Below, piece after piece: positions 8,661-18,958 of a stretch of DNA of 64,000 nt (within the stretch, counting starts at the first letter, position 1; each line of letters opens with the position of its first letter). This stretch comes from Microbispora oryzae (GTDB lineage: Bacteria; Actinomycetota; Actinomycetes; Streptosporangiales; Streptosporangiaceae). The notes under the pieces were generated by a model that searched no databases, had not been told where the DNA came from, and was given only the letters and a program-made list of their open reading frames with translations. The position numbers and the translations under genes are program-made. Where the stretch lies: positions 186,001 through 250,000 of the forward strand of contig NZ_JAFCNB010000002.1 of the NCBI RefSeq assembly GCF_017896165.1. Reading direction: 5' to 3'.

Positions 8661-10154
8661 TCAGGTCGTGCTGAGGAACCCGGGGAAGCCGTAGTAGGCC
8701 TCCCAGATGTCAGTGAACGTGTCGATGCACGGGTCGAGGGCGCCGCCCCAGTTGTCGGAGCCACCGCCGCCCTTGCCGCTCTGGATGCCCTTGGCGACGA
8801 CGTTGCCGGCCGAGGTCACGGTGTACACGGGGCCGCCGGAGTCACCCTTGATGATGCACTGGCCCTGCTTGCGGCCGCGGATCATGTTCTTGGTGATCCG
8901 GCCGTCGCTCCATTTGAAGTTGATCCGGAGCGCGTTGACCTTCCATCCGCACAGCTCTCCGGCCATCGCGCCGCCGGTGCAGTACTGGTCACCGTAGTCG
9001 GCGCGGCGCGACCACATGGCGCTGACCGGCCGGCTCGTCTTGCTGGTCTTGCCGCCGACGTAGATGCGCGGCGCGCCGTAGTAGCTGCCGGTGATCTTGA
9101 TGAGGGACAGGTCGCCGTGGTAGGTGCTCTGCCCGTTGATGTAGACGGTGCCCGAGCCGTTGGCGAAGGTGTCCTCGGCGACGTTGCCGAGGTATTCGGC
9201 CGACGTCCACACCGAGCCGCCGAGGGTGGTGCAGTGACCGGCGGTCAGCATGTACCTCGTGCTGCCCGAATACCAGGAGAAGCCGTCGGTGCAGCCGCCG
9301 ACCGACGTGTCGATGTGGGCGCCGCCGTAGAAGCCGCCGACATGGCCGTCGTCCCAGCGTCCCGAGGACGGCTGGACCTCACCCGGGTCGGACACGAGGC
9401 GGATGGCCATGGCGTCGGCGCCGTACCGGGCCGCGAGGGCGGCCCGCAGCTCGTCGGAGGCGAGGGTCGACTCCAGGAGGACGCGGTCGCGCTCCGGCTG
9501 GATCGTGGACGTGAGCAGCTGGGCGGCGCCCGGCAGCACGTCGGCGCCGAGGGTCAGCACCTCGTCCTTGAACGCGTTGAGCTGCGTGATGCTGTGGGCC
9601 ACGACCCGGACCTTGGGGTAGACGATCCAGGGGTTCGTCACCGCGGGTGAGGCGGCCTGGGCCGACTGGGTCGCGAGCTTCGCGCCGGCGCTCGTGGCCT
9701 CCGCGAGCGCGGCCGCCTGCTTCTGCTCGGCGCTGGCGCTCCGCGTCGCCGCGGCGGTCGGCTCGCTGACCGGGACGGCGTCCTTGTCGACCGGGTCGGG
9801 CACGCCCGCCGGGTCGCCGCTGCCGTCGTCGGGCGGGGTGAGCTCGGGCGGGAGGCTCACCGGCTGGCTCGCCTCGGAGACCACGTCCTGGCTGGTCACG
9901 GGAATGTAGAGGGCGCCGGACTGCACGTACGGCTGGGCGTACTGGTCGGGCTTCGCCAGGGCCCGCGCCTCCGCCTCCTTGAGCGCGTAGCTCAGCTTGT
10001 AGTCGGGGGCGGTCACGTTGGCGTATGGGTCGTCGGTGAAGACCTCGACCATCGGGACCGGGTCGGCGGTAGCGCTGACCGAGGGGAGCGCGGTCAGGGC
10101 CAGGGCGGCGACGCCGCCCGCGAAAACGGCACGCCGAAGTAGGGCGTTGCGCAT
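8661..10154 (-). CDS. Secreted trypsin-like (S1) serine protease with N-terminal pro-region
   Basis: 497-residue exported protease. The signal peptide covers about residues 1-30 (RR, then a hydrophobic stretch ending AALALTALPSVSATA). A long pro-region of about 230 residues contains a Pro/Asp-rich segment near 95-130. The catalytic domain carries His307 (LTAGHCT), Asp348 (HGDLSLIKI) and Ser439 (KGDSGGPV), with several Cys placed for disulfides. The fold resembles streptogrisin/alpha-lytic relatives. It is monocistronic with a strong terminator and sits between parts of the betaine locus without an obvious link to it. Confidence 0.92.
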   Translation of the reverse strand: MRNALLRRAVFAGGVAALALTALPSVSATADPVPMVEVFTDDPYANVTAPDYKLSYALKEAEARALAKPDQYAQPYVQSGALYIPVTSQDVVSEASQPVSLPPELTPPDDGSGDPAGVPDPVDKDAVPVSEPTAAATRSASAEQKQAAALAEATSAGAKLATQSAQAASPAVTNPWIVYPKVRVVAHSITQLNAFKDEVLTLGADVLPGAAQLLTSTIQPERDRVLLESTLASDELRAALAARYGADAMAIRLVSDPGEVQPSSGRWDDGHVGGFYGGAHIDTSVGGCTDGFSWYSGSTRYMLTAGHCTTLGGSVWTSAEYLGNVAEDTFANGSGTVYINGQSTYHGDLSLIKITGSYYGAPRIYVGGKTSKTSRPVSAMWSRRADYGDQYCTGGAMAGELCGWKVNALRINFKWSDGRITKNMIRGRKQGQCIIKGDSGGPVYTVTSAGNVVAKGIQSGKGGGGSDNWGGALDPCIDTFTDIWEAYYGFPGFLSTT

Positions 10155-10276
10155 GCAGGGATCTCCGGCTCTCGATGAAAGCGTGATCGAAACGGGTAAA
10201 GTGAATCACGTTCTAACAAGGGGGCGGAAGGCTCAATTTTCGACTTCCGCCGCAACTGGGCCGAGGAGGTCGCCGC

Positions 10277-10897
10277 GTGGGAGTCGTTCCGCGGTACGCG
10301 GCAGCGGGGCTGTTGCTCGGCGCGCTGAGCGGCACGCTCGCCTACCCCGGCGGCGACTGGCCCAATGCGGCCCTGGTCGCCTCGTCGTTCTTCTTCAGGT
10401 TCGCGTACTTCCTGGTGGTGGTCGCGGCCGGGCGGCCGGCGCCGACCGTCGCGCGGGCGGCGGTCCACGGGCTCATCGTCACGGCCGCCGCGGTCGCCGG
10501 CGACGTCACGGTCTCCGCGCTCCGGGGCACGCCCAACGCGCTGGTGTCCGGCCTCTTCAGCCCGCTGAACGCCTGGGTGCTGGTCGCGCCCGCGGCGGGG
10601 GCCGTGCTCGCCTGTCTCACCCGGCGCCGGGACGTGGCGGGGGACCTGTCCGGCGCCCTGCTGCTCCAGGCACAGCTCGTGCCCGCCGTGACGGCGCTCG
10701 TTACCGGCCAGGACGGCGAGTGCTGCACCGGCGTGGAGTGGGGGCACCCCTGGCAGGACTGGGCGGGCCTCGCCCTGTCACTCGTGCTCGCACTGGTCCT
10801 CAGACCCGCCTGGCCGGCCCGGCTGCGGACGGTCCTCGCCGCGGCGGCCCTGACGGCGGCCCTCGTCTGGACGGCCTGCCTGACCGGCTGGCTGTGA
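10277..10897 (+). CDS. Uncharacterised integral membrane protein
   Basis: 206 residues with about five or six hydrophobic segments and short polar loops rich in Arg and Pro. No family is recognised. The GTG start is supported by GAGGAGGT (10263-10270) seven bases upstream. The central loop TGQDGECCTGVEWGHPWQD, with a Cys pair, a Glu and a His, is the only distinctive polar segment. It diverges from the S1 protease across about 120 bp and faces the IclR gene convergently. No function can be assigned. Confidence 0.72.
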   Translation: MGVVPRYAAAGLLLGALSGTLAYPGGDWPNAALVASSFFFRFAYFLVVVAAGRPAPTVARAAVHGLIVTAAAVAGDVTVSALRGTPNALVSGLFSPLNAWVLVAPAAGAVLACLTRRRDVAGDLSGALLLQAQLVPAVTALVTGQDGECCTGVEWGHPWQDWAGLALSLVLALVLRPAWPARLRTVLAAAALTAALVWTACLTGWL

Positions 10898-11007
10898 TCG
10901 ACCGGCTGTGATCGGCTGGCCGTGTCGGCTGGTCCCGAGTGGCTCACCCGACCGGCTCACCCTGACCGGCCGGCTCTGGCCTCGGGAAGCCGGCGACGCC
11001 CTGCGGC

Positions 11008-11811
11008 TCAGCCCGCGTAGCCGAGGTGGCGGCTGATGTCGTCGGCGCCCGCGATCAGCATGGGCGCGAGCTCACGCATGCGGTCCTCGCTGAACCGGTA
11101 CGCCGGGCCGGAGGCGCTGACGGCCGCCACGACCTCGCCCTCGTACGACCGGATGGGCGCGGCGATGGCGTTCAGCCCGATCTCGTACTCCTCCACGGTG
11201 ACCGCGTACCCCAGGCGGCGGGCCTCGTCGAGTTGTTCACGCAGGACGTCCCCGGACGTGACGGTGTGGGGGGTGTACGACCGCAGGCCGGCCTCGGAGA
11301 TGAGCCGGTCACGGTGCCGCTCGTCGAGGTGGGCGAGCAGGACCTTGCCGCTGGAGGTGGCGTGCAGGGGCGTGAGCTGGCCCACCCAGTTGTGCGCGGT
11401 CACCGCGGACGGCCCGCGCACCTGGTCGAGGTTGACGGCGTAGTGCGACCGGACGACGGCGAGGTTGACGGTCTCGCCGATCTCCCCGGCCAGCCTGCGG
11501 CAGACGGGACGGCCCTGCTGGGTGAGGTCGAGCCGCGCCGCGACGCCGCCGGCCAGGCGAATGATCCCGAAGCTGAGCCGGTATTTGCCGCGCTCCTCGG
11601 CCTGCTCGACGAGGCCCCGTGTCTCCAGCGCGCCGAGCAGCCGGAACGCGGTCGACTTGTGCACCCCGAGCTCCAGGGCGATCTCGCTGACGCCCGCCTC
11701 GCCCTGCCGCGACAGGATTTCCAGAATTGTGACGGCTCGATCCACGGACTGGACGCCACCGGTCGTCTCCGAGCGCGTGCTCGCGGATTCGTCATCCATA
11801 ACCGGGTCCAT
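11008..11811 (-). CDS. IclR family transcriptional regulator of the choline/betaine locus
   Basis: 267-residue regulator. The winged helix-turn-helix is at about residues 20-80 (SVDRAVTILEIL, GVSEIALELGVHKSTAFRLLGAL). The C-terminal effector-binding domain includes TPLHATSSGKVLLAHL and GLNAIAAPI. The ATG at 11811 is chosen over an upstream in-frame ATG at 11874 because that codon lies inside the operator; 11799 is a second possibility. It diverges from betA, with two tandem boxes between them. The same boxes precede the ferredoxin and dimethylglycine-oxidase units, so it probably controls the whole pathway and itself. The effector could be choline, betaine or a breakdown product. Confidence 0.9.
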   Translation of the reverse strand: MDPVMDDESASTRSETTGGVQSVDRAVTILEILSRQGEAGVSEIALELGVHKSTAFRLLGALETRGLVEQAEERGKYRLSFGIIRLAGGVAARLDLTQQGRPVCRRLAGEIGETVNLAVVRSHYAVNLDQVRGPSAVTAHNWVGQLTPLHATSSGKVLLAHLDERHRDRLISEAGLRSYTPHTVTSGDVLREQLDEARRLGYAVTVEEYEIGLNAIAAPIRSYEGEVVAAVSASGPAYRFSEDRMRELAPMLIAGADDISRHLGYAG

Positions 11812-11846
11812 AACGGGACTGTACCCGGGACCGGCGGCGGCCGGGC

Positions 11847-11882
11847 GTTGCGGATGCTGCACTCTATTGCGCATAGCAATAT
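11847..11882. promoter_or_regulatory. Two tandem IclR-type boxes in the iclR-betA gap
   Basis: Box 1 is GTTGCG-GATGC-TGCACT (11847-11863) and box 2 is ATTGCG-CATAG-CAATAT (11866-11882). The box starts are 19 bp apart, as at the two related promoters. Box 2 contains the inverted repeat ATTGC-GCATA-GCAAT. Placement between divergent genes suits joint control of betA and the regulator. Confidence 0.7.
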
Positions 11883-11903
11883 CATCCTGCCCGGGAGGCA
11901 GAC

Positions 11904-13541
11904 ATGTACGACTTTGTGATAGTCGGTGGGGGTTCGGCGGGCAGTGCCCTGGCGAACCGGCTGTCCGCCGACCCGTCCAACCGGGTGCTCGTGCTGGAGG
12001 CGGGACGGCCCGACTATCTCTGGGACGTCTTCATCCACATGCCCGCGGCGCTGACCTTCCCCATCGGCAGCCGCTTCTATGACTGGAAATACGAGTCCGA
12101 GCCCGAGCCGCACATGAACGGCCGCCGGATCTACCACGCCCGGGGCAAGGTGCTGGGCGGGTCGAGCAGCATCAACGGGATGATCTTCCAGCGTGGCAAC
12201 CCGCTCGACTACGAGCGCTGGGGCGCCGATCCGGGCATGGAGACCTGGGACTTCGCCCACTGCCTGCCCTATTTCAAGCGCATGGAGAACTGCCTGGCCG
12301 CCGCTCCCGGCGACGCGATGCGCGGGCACGACGGCCCGCTGGTCCTTGAGCGCGGGCCGGCGACCAATCCGCTCTTCGGGGCCTTCTTCGAGGCCGTGCA
12401 GCAGGCCGGTTACCCCCTGACCGACGACGTGAACGGCGTGCGGCAGGAGGGCTTCGCGCCCTTCGACCGCAACGTCCGGCGGGGCCGCCGGCTGTCGGCC
12501 GCCCGCGCGTACCTCCACCCGGTCATGAACCGGCCCAATCTGGAGGTGAAGACCCGGGCCTTCGTCACCAAGATCCTGTTCGAGGGCACCCGGGCCGTGG
12601 GCGTCGAGTACAACGGCACGACGGTCCGGGCCGGCGAGGTCATCCTCTGCGGCGGCGCCATCAACTCCCCACAGCTGCTGCAACTGTCCGGCGTCGGCGA
12701 CGCGGCCGCGCTCAAGGCGCTCGGCGTGGACGTGGTCCACGACCTGCCCGGCGTCGGCGAGAACCTCCAGGACCACCTGGAGGTCTACATCCAGTACGCC
12801 TGCGAGAAGCCGGTGTCGCTGCAGCCCGCGATGAAGTGGCGCAACCGGCCGTGGGTCGGCGCGCAGTGGCTGTTCCTGCGCAAGGGCCCCGGGGCGACCA
12901 ACCACTTCGAGGCCGGCGGGTTCGTCCGGGGCAACGACGACGTCGACTACCCCAACCTGATGTTCCACTTCCTGCCCGTGGCCGTACGGTACGACGGCAG
13001 CTCGCCGGCCGGCGGGCACGGCTACCAGGTGCACATCGGCCCCATGTACTCCGACGCCCGCGGCTCCGTGAAGATCAAGAGCACGGATCCGCGGGAGAAG
13101 CCGGCCCTGCGGTTCAACTACCTGTCCACCGAGCAGGACCGGCGCGAGTGGGTCGAGGCCGTCCGGGTGGCCAGGAACATCCTCAACCAGCCCGCGATGG
13201 CCGAGTTCAACGGCGGGGAGCTGTCCCCCGGGCCGGGCGTGGAGACCGACGAGGAGATCCTCGACTGGGTGGCCAGGGACGGCGAGACCGCGCTGCACCC
13301 CTCCTGCACGGCCCGCATGGGCGTCGACGGCATGTCGGTCGTCGACCCGCTCACCATGCGGGTGCACGGGCTGGACGGCCTGCGGGTCGTGGACGCCTCC
13401 GTCATGCCGTACGTCACGAACGGCAACATCTACGCCCCGGTCATGATGGTCGCCGAGAAGGCGGCCGACCTGATCCTGGGCAACACTCCGCTGCCCGCCG
13501 AGCACGTGGAGTTCTACCGGCACCGGAAGACCGGCGAGTGA
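11904..13541 (+). CDS. betA: Choline dehydrogenase (GMC oxidoreductase)
   Basis: FAD enzyme of 545 residues that oxidises choline to betaine aldehyde (and can continue to betaine). The N-terminal dinucleotide loop [16 protein letters not shown], the GMC signature [15 protein letters not shown] and the second signature [16 protein letters not shown] are all present. The active site [11 protein letters not shown] (His465) and VTNGNIY (Asn508) match BetA. The length matches E. coli BetA (about 550). GGGAGG lies five bases before the ATG. It is followed 10 bp later by betB, so the two form an operon; the IclR gene diverges. Confidence 0.95.
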   Translation: MYDFVIVGGGSAGSALANRLSADPSNRVLVLEAGRPDYLWDVFIHMPAALTFPIGSRFYDWKYESEPEPHMNGRRIYHARGKVLGGSSSINGMIFQRGNPLDYERWGADPGMETWDFAHCLPYFKRMENCLAAAPGDAMRGHDGPLVLERGPATNPLFGAFFEAVQQAGYPLTDDVNGVRQEGFAPFDRNVRRGRRLSAARAYLHPVMNRPNLEVKTRAFVTKILFEGTRAVGVEYNGTTVRAGEVILCGGAINSPQLLQLSGVGDAAALKALGVDVVHDLPGVGENLQDHLEVYIQYACEKPVSLQPAMKWRNRPWVGAQWLFLRKGPGATNHFEAGGFVRGNDDVDYPNLMFHFLPVAVRYDGSSPAGGHGYQVHIGPMYSDARGSVKIKSTDPREKPALRFNYLSTEQDRREWVEAVRVARNILNQPAMAEFNGGELSPGPGVETDEEILDWVARDGETALHPSCTARMGVDGMSVVDPLTMRVHGLDGLRVVDASVMPYVTNGNIYAPVMMVAEKAADLILGNTPLPAEHVEFYRHRKTGE

Positions 13542-13551
13542 GGGCGGGCAC

Positions 13552-15009
13552 GTGAAGGACCTGTACATCGACGGCCGGTGGGACGAACCGGCCGAGGGCG
13601 GCACCCGCGACCTCGTCTCGCCCGCGGACGGCTCGGTCGTCGCGACCGTCTCCGAGGCGACCCGGGCCGACACGGAACGGGCGATCGCGGCGGCCCGCCG
13701 GGCGTTCGACGAGGGGCCGTGGCCGCGCACCCCCGAGGTGGAGCGCGGCGCCCTGCTGCTGCGCCTCGCCGCCCTGCTGGAGCGCGACCGCAAGGAGATC
13801 GCCGTCGCGGAGTCGACCGACACCGGCAAGCGGCTGGTCGAGAGCGAGTACGACGTCGACGACGTCGTGCGGTGCTTCCGCTACTTCGGCGGGATCGCGG
13901 GCACGGACGCGGGCCGGGTGGTCGACACCGGCCGCGCCGACGTGATCAGCCGGATCGTGTACGAGCCGGTCGGCGTCTGCGGGCTCATCACGCCGTGGAA
14001 CTACCCGCTGCTGCAGGCGTCGTGGAAGGTGGCGCCCGCACTGGTCGCGGGCAACACGTTCGTGCTGAAGCCGAGCGAGCTCACCCCGTCGACCTCCATC
14101 CTGCTGATGCGCCTGCTGGAGGAGGCCGGGCTGCCGCCCGGCGTGGCCAACCTGGTGCTGGGCGCGGGCCCCGAAGCGGGCGCGCCGCTGGCCGAGCACC
14201 CGGACGTCGACCTGGTGTCGTTCACCGGCGGCCTGTCCACCGGACGGTGGATCATGGCCGCGGCGGCGGGGACCGTGAAGCGGGTCGCGCTGGAGCTCGG
14301 CGGCAAGAACCCCAACATCGTCTTCGCCGACGCCGACGTGGAGGCCGCCGTCGACCACGCGCTCACGGCCGTCTTCCTCCACTCCGGTCAGGTCTGCTCG
14401 GCCGGCGCCCGCCTCCTCGTCGAGGACTCCCTGCACGACGCGTTCGTGGGCGAGGTCGTACGGCGGGCCGGGCGGATCAGGCTCGGCGGCCCGTTCGACC
14501 CGGAGGCCGACTCCGGCCCGCTCATCTCGGCCGGCCACCTGGCCAAGATCGAGGAGTACGTGGCCGCGGGCGTCGCGGAGGGCGCCGTGCTCCGCTGCGG
14601 CGGCGAGCGGCTGCCCGGCCCCGGCAACTTCTATCCGCCGACGGTCCTCGACGAGTGCCGCCCGGACATGCGGGTGGTCCGGGAGGAGTCGTTCGGGCCC
14701 GTGCTGACCGTGGAGCGCTTCGACGACGAGGACGAGGCCGTGCGGCTGGCCAACGACACCCACTACGGCCTGGCGGGCGCGGTGTGGACCCGCGACGCGG
14801 GCCGGGCCCAGCGGGTGGCCGGGCGGCTGCGGCACGGCACGGTCTGGATCAACGACTACCACCCGTACGTGCCGCAGGCCGAGTGGGGCGGTTTCAAGCA
14901 GTCCGGCGTGGGCCGGGAGCTCGGCCCGACCGGCCTGAACGAGTACCGCGAGATCAAGCACGTCTGGCAGAACATCGACCCGAAGCCGCAGCACTGGTTC
15001 CGCCCCTGA
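13552..15009 (+). CDS. betB: Betaine-aldehyde dehydrogenase
   Basis: NAD(P)-dependent aldehyde dehydrogenase, 485 residues, converting betaine aldehyde to glycine betaine. Key residues are Asn150 (TPWNYPLLQ), Glu248 (LELGGKNPN) and catalytic Cys282 (SGQVCSAG). [11 protein letters not shown] and the C-terminal [17 protein letters not shown] are typical of BetB. The GTG start is 10 bp from the betA stop. A strong hairpin terminator follows. Assignment rests on family resemblance and on the betA neighbour. Confidence 0.94.
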   Translation: MKDLYIDGRWDEPAEGGTRDLVSPADGSVVATVSEATRADTERAIAAARRAFDEGPWPRTPEVERGALLLRLAALLERDRKEIAVAESTDTGKRLVESEYDVDDVVRCFRYFGGIAGTDAGRVVDTGRADVISRIVYEPVGVCGLITPWNYPLLQASWKVAPALVAGNTFVLKPSELTPSTSILLMRLLEEAGLPPGVANLVLGAGPEAGAPLAEHPDVDLVSFTGGLSTGRWIMAAAAGTVKRVALELGGKNPNIVFADADVEAAVDHALTAVFLHSGQVCSAGARLLVEDSLHDAFVGEVVRRAGRIRLGGPFDPEADSGPLISAGHLAKIEEYVAAGVAEGAVLRCGGERLPGPGNFYPPTVLDECRPDMRVVREESFGPVLTVERFDDEDEAVRLANDTHYGLAGAVWTRDAGRAQRVAGRLRHGTVWINDYHPYVPQAEWGGFKQSGVGRELGPTGLNEYREIKHVWQNIDPKPQHWFRP

Positions 15010-15056
15010 CCGCGTGCGCGAGCGTGCGCGAGCGTCCGGAAACAGCCAGGAAATAT

Positions 15057-15095
15057 CCGGGAGCGTCCTCACCGAGGACGCTCCCGGCTTTCTGT
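15057..15095 (+). terminator. Terminator after betA-betB
   Basis: Perfect 14-bp stem CCGGGAGCGTCCTC / GAGGACGCTCCCGG with a 3-base loop (15057-15087), followed by CTTTCTGT. It lies 48 bp after the betB stop and separates betAB from the next promoter. Confidence 0.85.
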
Positions 15096-15096
15096 G

Positions 15097-15179
15097 TTGA
15101 CAGGCCCGGTTTGTTGACAGGCCCGGGGCATACGGGGGACATTGTTGCGGAAAGCGCATGTCGTTTCGGAATGCGCAAC
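15097..15179 (+). promoter_or_regulatory. Promoter with tandem IclR-type boxes before the dimethylglycine-oxidase/sarcosine-oxidase operon
   Basis: TTGACAGGCCCGG occurs twice, 17 bp apart (TTGACA at 15097 and 15114). The second TTGACA is 18 bp from GACATT (15138-15143), a reasonable -10. Two boxes follow at once: GTTGCG-GAAAG-CGCATG (15144-15160) and GTTTCG-GAATG-CGCAAC (15163-15179), starts 19 bp apart. A repressor bound there would cover the start site. The arrangement mirrors the ferredoxin promoter. Confidence 0.75.
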
Positions 15180-15192
15180 GACGGAGGTGTGT

Positions 15193-17610
15193 ATGGCAGG
15201 CCCGCGCGTCGTCATCATCGGAGCCGGCGTCGTCGGGGCGGCCCTCGCCGACGAGCTGTCGGCCATGGGATGGGACCGCGTCACCGTCGTCGACCAGGGC
15301 CCGGTGCCCGCGACGGGCGGCTCGTCCTCCCACGCGCCGGGCCTCGTGTTCCAGACGAATTCGTCCAAGACGATGACCGAGATGGCCCGCTACACCGTCG
15401 AGAAGCTGACCGCGCTCGGCTGCTTCCTCCAGGTGGGGGGCCTTGAGGTGGCCACCACGCCGGAGCGGCTCGCCGAGCTGCGCCGCCGCCACGGCTGGGC
15501 CGTCGCCTGGGGCCTCGACGCCCGCCTGCTCACCCCCGCCGAGTGCGTCGAGCGCCACTCGCTACTGAACGCCGACCGCGTGCTCGGCGGCCTCTACGTG
15601 CCCACCGACGGCCTGGCCGCGGCCGTGCGCGCCGTCGAGGTGCAGCTCGCCGCGGCGCGGGAGCGGGGCGTCCGGGTGCTCGAACGGCACGAGGTGCTGG
15701 ACGTCCGCGTCGAGGACGGCCGGGTCACCGGCGTGGTCACCTCCGGCGGCGACCTCCCGGCCGACGTCGTGGTCTGCTGCGCGGGCATCTGGGGCCCGCG
15801 GGTCGCCCGGATGGCCGGCATGGAGCTCCCGCTCACCCCGCTCGCCCACCAGCTCGCCTGGACGGGTCCGGTGCCCGAGCTGCGCGGGCAGGAGCAGGAG
15901 GCGGTCCGGCCCATCCTGCGGCACCAGGACGGCGACCTCTACTACCGGGAGCGGTTCGACCGGCTCGGCGTCGGCTACTACGGCCACCGGCCGCTGCCGA
16001 TCGACGCCGACGAGATCGCCTCCGTCGACGCCGCCGAGGTCATGCCGTCTGTCCTGCGGTTCACCGAGGACGACTTCGCCCCCGCGTGGGCCGACACCCT
16101 CTCGCTGCTGCCCGGCACGCGGGAGACGAAGGTCGAGGAGGGCATCAACGGGCTCTTCTCGTTCACGCCGGACAACATGCCGCTGCTGGGCGAGTCGGCC
16201 GAGGTCAAGGGCTTCTGGGTGGCCGAGGCCGTCTGGGTGACCCACTCCGCGGGCGTGGGCCGGGCCGTGGCCGAATGGCTCGCCCGGGGCCACTGCTCGT
16301 CGTTCGACCTGCACGAGTGCGACGTCAACCGGTTCGAGCGGCACCAGCTCGCCCCCGAGTACGTGCTCGCCCGTGACTGCCAGAACTACGTCGAGGTCTA
16401 CGACATCATCCACCCGCTGGAGCCCCCGGCGAACCTGCGCCCGCTGCGCACCAGCCCCTTCCACGCCCGGCAGCGCGAGCTGGGGGCGTACTTCCTGGAG
16501 GCGTCCGGCTGGGAGCGCCCGCAGTGGTATGAGGCGAACGCGCGCCTGCTCGACGGCCACGACATCCCCGACCCCGGCGACTGGGCGTCGCGGCACTGGT
16601 CGCCGATCGTGGCGGCCGAGGCGCGGGCCTCCCGCGAGACGGTCGCGATGTACGACATGACCGCGCTGAAGCGCATCGAGGTCGCGGGGCCGGGCGCGAC
16701 CGCCCTGCTGCAACGCCTGTCCACCGGCGACGTGGACCGGCCGGTCGGCTCGGTGACGTACTGCCTGCTCCTCGACGAGGACGGCGGCATCCGCAGCGAC
16801 ATCACCGTCGCCAGGCTGGGCCGCGACCACTATCAGGTCGGCGCCAACGGCAACCTCGACCTCGACTGGTTCCACCGGCACAATCCAGGCGACACGTTCA
16901 TCCGCGACATCACCGCCGGCACCTGCTGCATCGGGCTGTGGGGGCCGCGCGCCCGCGAGGTCGTCGCGCCGCTCGCCGGGCCCGCCTTCGGCCCCGGCGG
17001 CTTCCGCTACTTCCGCGCCGCCCGGGGTTACGTCGGCTCGGTGCCGGTGACCGCGATGCGGCTGTCGTACATCGGCGAGCTGGGCTGGGAGCTCTACACC
17101 ACCGCCGACATGGGCGCCAAGCTGTGGGACACCCTCTGGGAGGCCGGGCAGCCGCACGGGATCATCGCGGGCGGCCGGGGCGCGTTCAACAGCCTGCGGC
17201 TGGAGAAGGGCTACCGGTCCTTCGGCACCGACATGACCTACGAACACGACCCGTACGAGGCCGGCCTGGGCTTCGCCGTCAAGGAGGGCAAGGGCGACTT
17301 CGTCGGCCGCGCCGCCCTGCTCGAACGGCGCGCGGACGTGCGGCGGCGCCTGACCTGCCTGACCGTCGACGGCCCCGAGGCGGTCGTCATGGGCAAGGAG
17401 CCGGTCTACGACGGCGACCGCTGCGTCGGCTACGTCACCAGCGCCGCCTACGGCTACACCGTCGGCAGAGGCATCGCCTACGCCTGGCTCCCGGCCGCCC
17501 TCGCGGCCCCCGGGCGGACCGTCCACATCGGCTACTTCGACCGCCGGATCCCGGCCGTCGTCACCGCGGAACCGCTCGTCGATCCGGCGATGGAACGCCT
17601 CCGCGGCTGA
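15193..17610 (+). CDS. Dimethylglycine oxidase-like FAD/folate enzyme
   Basis: 805-residue flavoprotein predicted to oxidise dimethylglycine to sarcosine, passing the one-carbon unit to tetrahydrofolate. The N-terminal FAD domain starts [31 protein letters not shown] (His47) is the region that binds FAD covalently in this family. From about residue 430 a GcvT-like aminomethyltransferase domain follows ([36 protein letters not shown]). Length is close to the roughly 830 residues of Arthrobacter dimethylglycine oxidase. GGAGG lies five bases before the ATG. It heads an operon with soxBDAG, 52 bp upstream of soxB. A dehydrogenase rather than an oxidase, or sarcosine as substrate, remains possible. 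Confidence 0.9.
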   Translation: MAGPRVVIIGAGVVGAALADELSAMGWDRVTVVDQGPVPATGGSSSHAPGLVFQTNSSKTMTEMARYTVEKLTALGCFLQVGGLEVATTPERLAELRRRHGWAVAWGLDARLLTPAECVERHSLLNADRVLGGLYVPTDGLAAAVRAVEVQLAAARERGVRVLERHEVLDVRVEDGRVTGVVTSGGDLPADVVVCCAGIWGPRVARMAGMELPLTPLAHQLAWTGPVPELRGQEQEAVRPILRHQDGDLYYRERFDRLGVGYYGHRPLPIDADEIASVDAAEVMPSVLRFTEDDFAPAWADTLSLLPGTRETKVEEGINGLFSFTPDNMPLLGESAEVKGFWVAEAVWVTHSAGVGRAVAEWLARGHCSSFDLHECDVNRFERHQLAPEYVLARDCQNYVEVYDIIHPLEPPANLRPLRTSPFHARQRELGAYFLEASGWERPQWYEANARLLDGHDIPDPGDWASRHWSPIVAAEARASRETVAMYDMTALKRIEVAGPGATALLQRLSTGDVDRPVGSVTYCLLLDEDGGIRSDITVARLGRDHYQVGANGNLDLDWFHRHNPGDTFIRDITAGTCCIGLWGPRAREVVAPLAGPAFGPGGFRYFRAARGYVGSVPVTAMRLSYIGELGWELYTTADMGAKLWDTLWEAGQPHGIIAGGRGAFNSLRLEKGYRSFGTDMTYEHDPYEAGLGFAVKEGKGDFVGRAALLERRADVRRRLTCLTVDGPEAVVMGKEPVYDGDRCVGYVTSAAYGYTVGRGIAYAWLPAALAAPGRTVHIGYFDRRIPAVVTAEPLVDPAMERLRG

Positions 17611-17662
17611 CGCCCTCTCTGGAAAGTCCTCACGCACCCGCTCTCCCCCGGAGTCTGAACGA

Positions 17663-18877
17663 ATGCGCGACGTCCCGCCGCAGCCCGACCGGCTGTGGAG
17701 CAGTCCCGACCCCGAGCGGTCGTACGACGTGGTGATCGTGGGAGGCGGCGGCCACGGCCTGGCCACCGCCTACTACCTGGCGAAGAACCACGGCATCACG
17801 AACGTCGCCGTGCTGGAGCGGGGCTGGCTGGCCGGCGGCAACATGGCCCGCAACACCACGATCATCCGCTCCAACTACCTGTGGGACGAGAGCGCGGGCA
17901 TCTACGAGCACGCGCTCAAGCTGTGGGAGGGGCTGGAGGACGACCTCGGCTACCCGCTGCTGTTCAGCCAGCGCGGCGTGCTCAACCTCGCCCACAGCCT
18001 GCAGGACGTGCGCGAGGGCGTGCGCCGGGTGCACGCCAACCGGCTGAACGGCGTGGACGCCGAGTGGCTGGGCCCGGAGGAGGTCGCGCGGGTCTGCCCG
18101 ATCGTGAACGTCTCGCCCGGCGTCCGCCACCCGGTGCTCGGCGCGACCTACCAGCCGAGGGCGGGCATCGCCAAGCACGACTACGTGGCCTGGGGCTACG
18201 CGCGCGCCGCCGCCGCGATGGGCGTCCACCTCATCGAGAACTGCGAGGTCACCGGCGTCGAGGTGAGCGGCGGCCGGGCCGTGGCCGTGCACACCAGGCG
18301 GGGCCGGATCGCGGCGGGCAGAGTCGCCCTCGCCGCCGCCGGGCACTCGTCGGTCGTCGCGGCCACGGCGGGCGTGCGGCTGCCGCTGCAGACCCACCCG
18401 TTGCAGGCCCTCGTCTCCGAGCTGCTCGAACCCGTCCACCCGACGGTCGTCATGTCCAACGCCGTGCACGTCTACGTCAGCCAGGCCCACAAGGGCGAGC
18501 TGGTCATGGGCGCGGGCATCGACGCGTACAACTCCTACCGGCAGCGGGGCGCGTTCCACATCATCGAGCGGCAGATGTCGGCCGCGCTGGAGCTCTTCCC
18601 CGTGTTCGCCCGGGCCCACGTCCTGCGGACCTGGGCCGGCATCGTCGACGTCAGCCCCGACGCGTCGCCGATCGTCGGGCTCACCCCCGTCGAGGAGCTG
18701 TACGTCAACTGCGGCTGGGGCACCGGCGGCTTCAAGGCCACGCCGGGGGTGGGCTGGTGCTACGCGCACACCGTGGCCACCGGCGAGCCGCACCCGCTGA
18801 ACGCCCCCTTCTCCCTCGACCGCTTCACGACCGGCGCGCTCGTGGACGAGCACGGCGCCGCCGCCGTCGCCCACTGA
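17663..18877 (+). CDS. soxB: Sarcosine oxidase subunit beta
   Basis: Catalytic flavin subunit of heterotetrameric sarcosine oxidase, which demethylates sarcosine to glycine. 404 residues. The FAD loop is [17 protein letters not shown] (about 22-38), followed by [24 protein letters not shown], characteristic of SoxB. The C-terminal [14 protein letters not shown] and [13 protein letters not shown] are also family motifs. It precedes soxD, soxA and soxG in the usual order. The subunit normally holds covalent FMN at the interface with SoxA. Confidence 0.95.
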   Translation: MRDVPPQPDRLWSSPDPERSYDVVIVGGGGHGLATAYYLAKNHGITNVAVLERGWLAGGNMARNTTIIRSNYLWDESAGIYEHALKLWEGLEDDLGYPLLFSQRGVLNLAHSLQDVREGVRRVHANRLNGVDAEWLGPEEVARVCPIVNVSPGVRHPVLGATYQPRAGIAKHDYVAWGYARAAAAMGVHLIENCEVTGVEVSGGRAVAVHTRRGRIAAGRVALAAAGHSSVVAATAGVRLPLQTHPLQALVSELLEPVHPTVVMSNAVHVYVSQAHKGELVMGAGIDAYNSYRQRGAFHIIERQMSAALELFPVFARAHVLRTWAGIVDVSPDASPIVGLTPVEELYVNCGWGTGGFKATPGVGWCYAHTVATGEPHPLNAPFSLDRFTTGALVDEHGAAAVAH

Positions 18878-18940
18878 AGACGCGCACCACTCAAGACCTG
18901 CACCACTCAAGACCTGCACCACTCAAGACCTGCACCGACG
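18877..18940. repeat. Four tandem copies of a 16-bp unit between soxB and soxD
   Basis: Unit AAGACCTGCACCACTC: copies at 18877, 18893, 18909 and 18925. The first and last are imperfect; the two central copies are exact. The array starts on the last base of the soxB stop and ends 18 bp before soxD, so it makes up most of an otherwise short gap. Confidence 0.9.
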
Positions 18941-18958
18941 ACCAGGAGCCGACCCCCG

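Noticed and set aside
8661-10154. Protease as part of the betaine operon
   Set aside because: It is on the opposite strand, has its own terminator, and has no paired boxes of the type shared by the pathway promoters.
11812-11874. Upstream ATG at 11874 as the start of the IclR gene
   Set aside because: That codon lies within the tandem operator boxes, and the added residues have no homology; starting at 11811 keeps the HTH near the usual position.
13441-15558. Long minus-strand open frame opposite betB
   Set aside because: betB has intact Asn150, Glu248 and Cys282 and full length; the antisense product has no recognisable fold.
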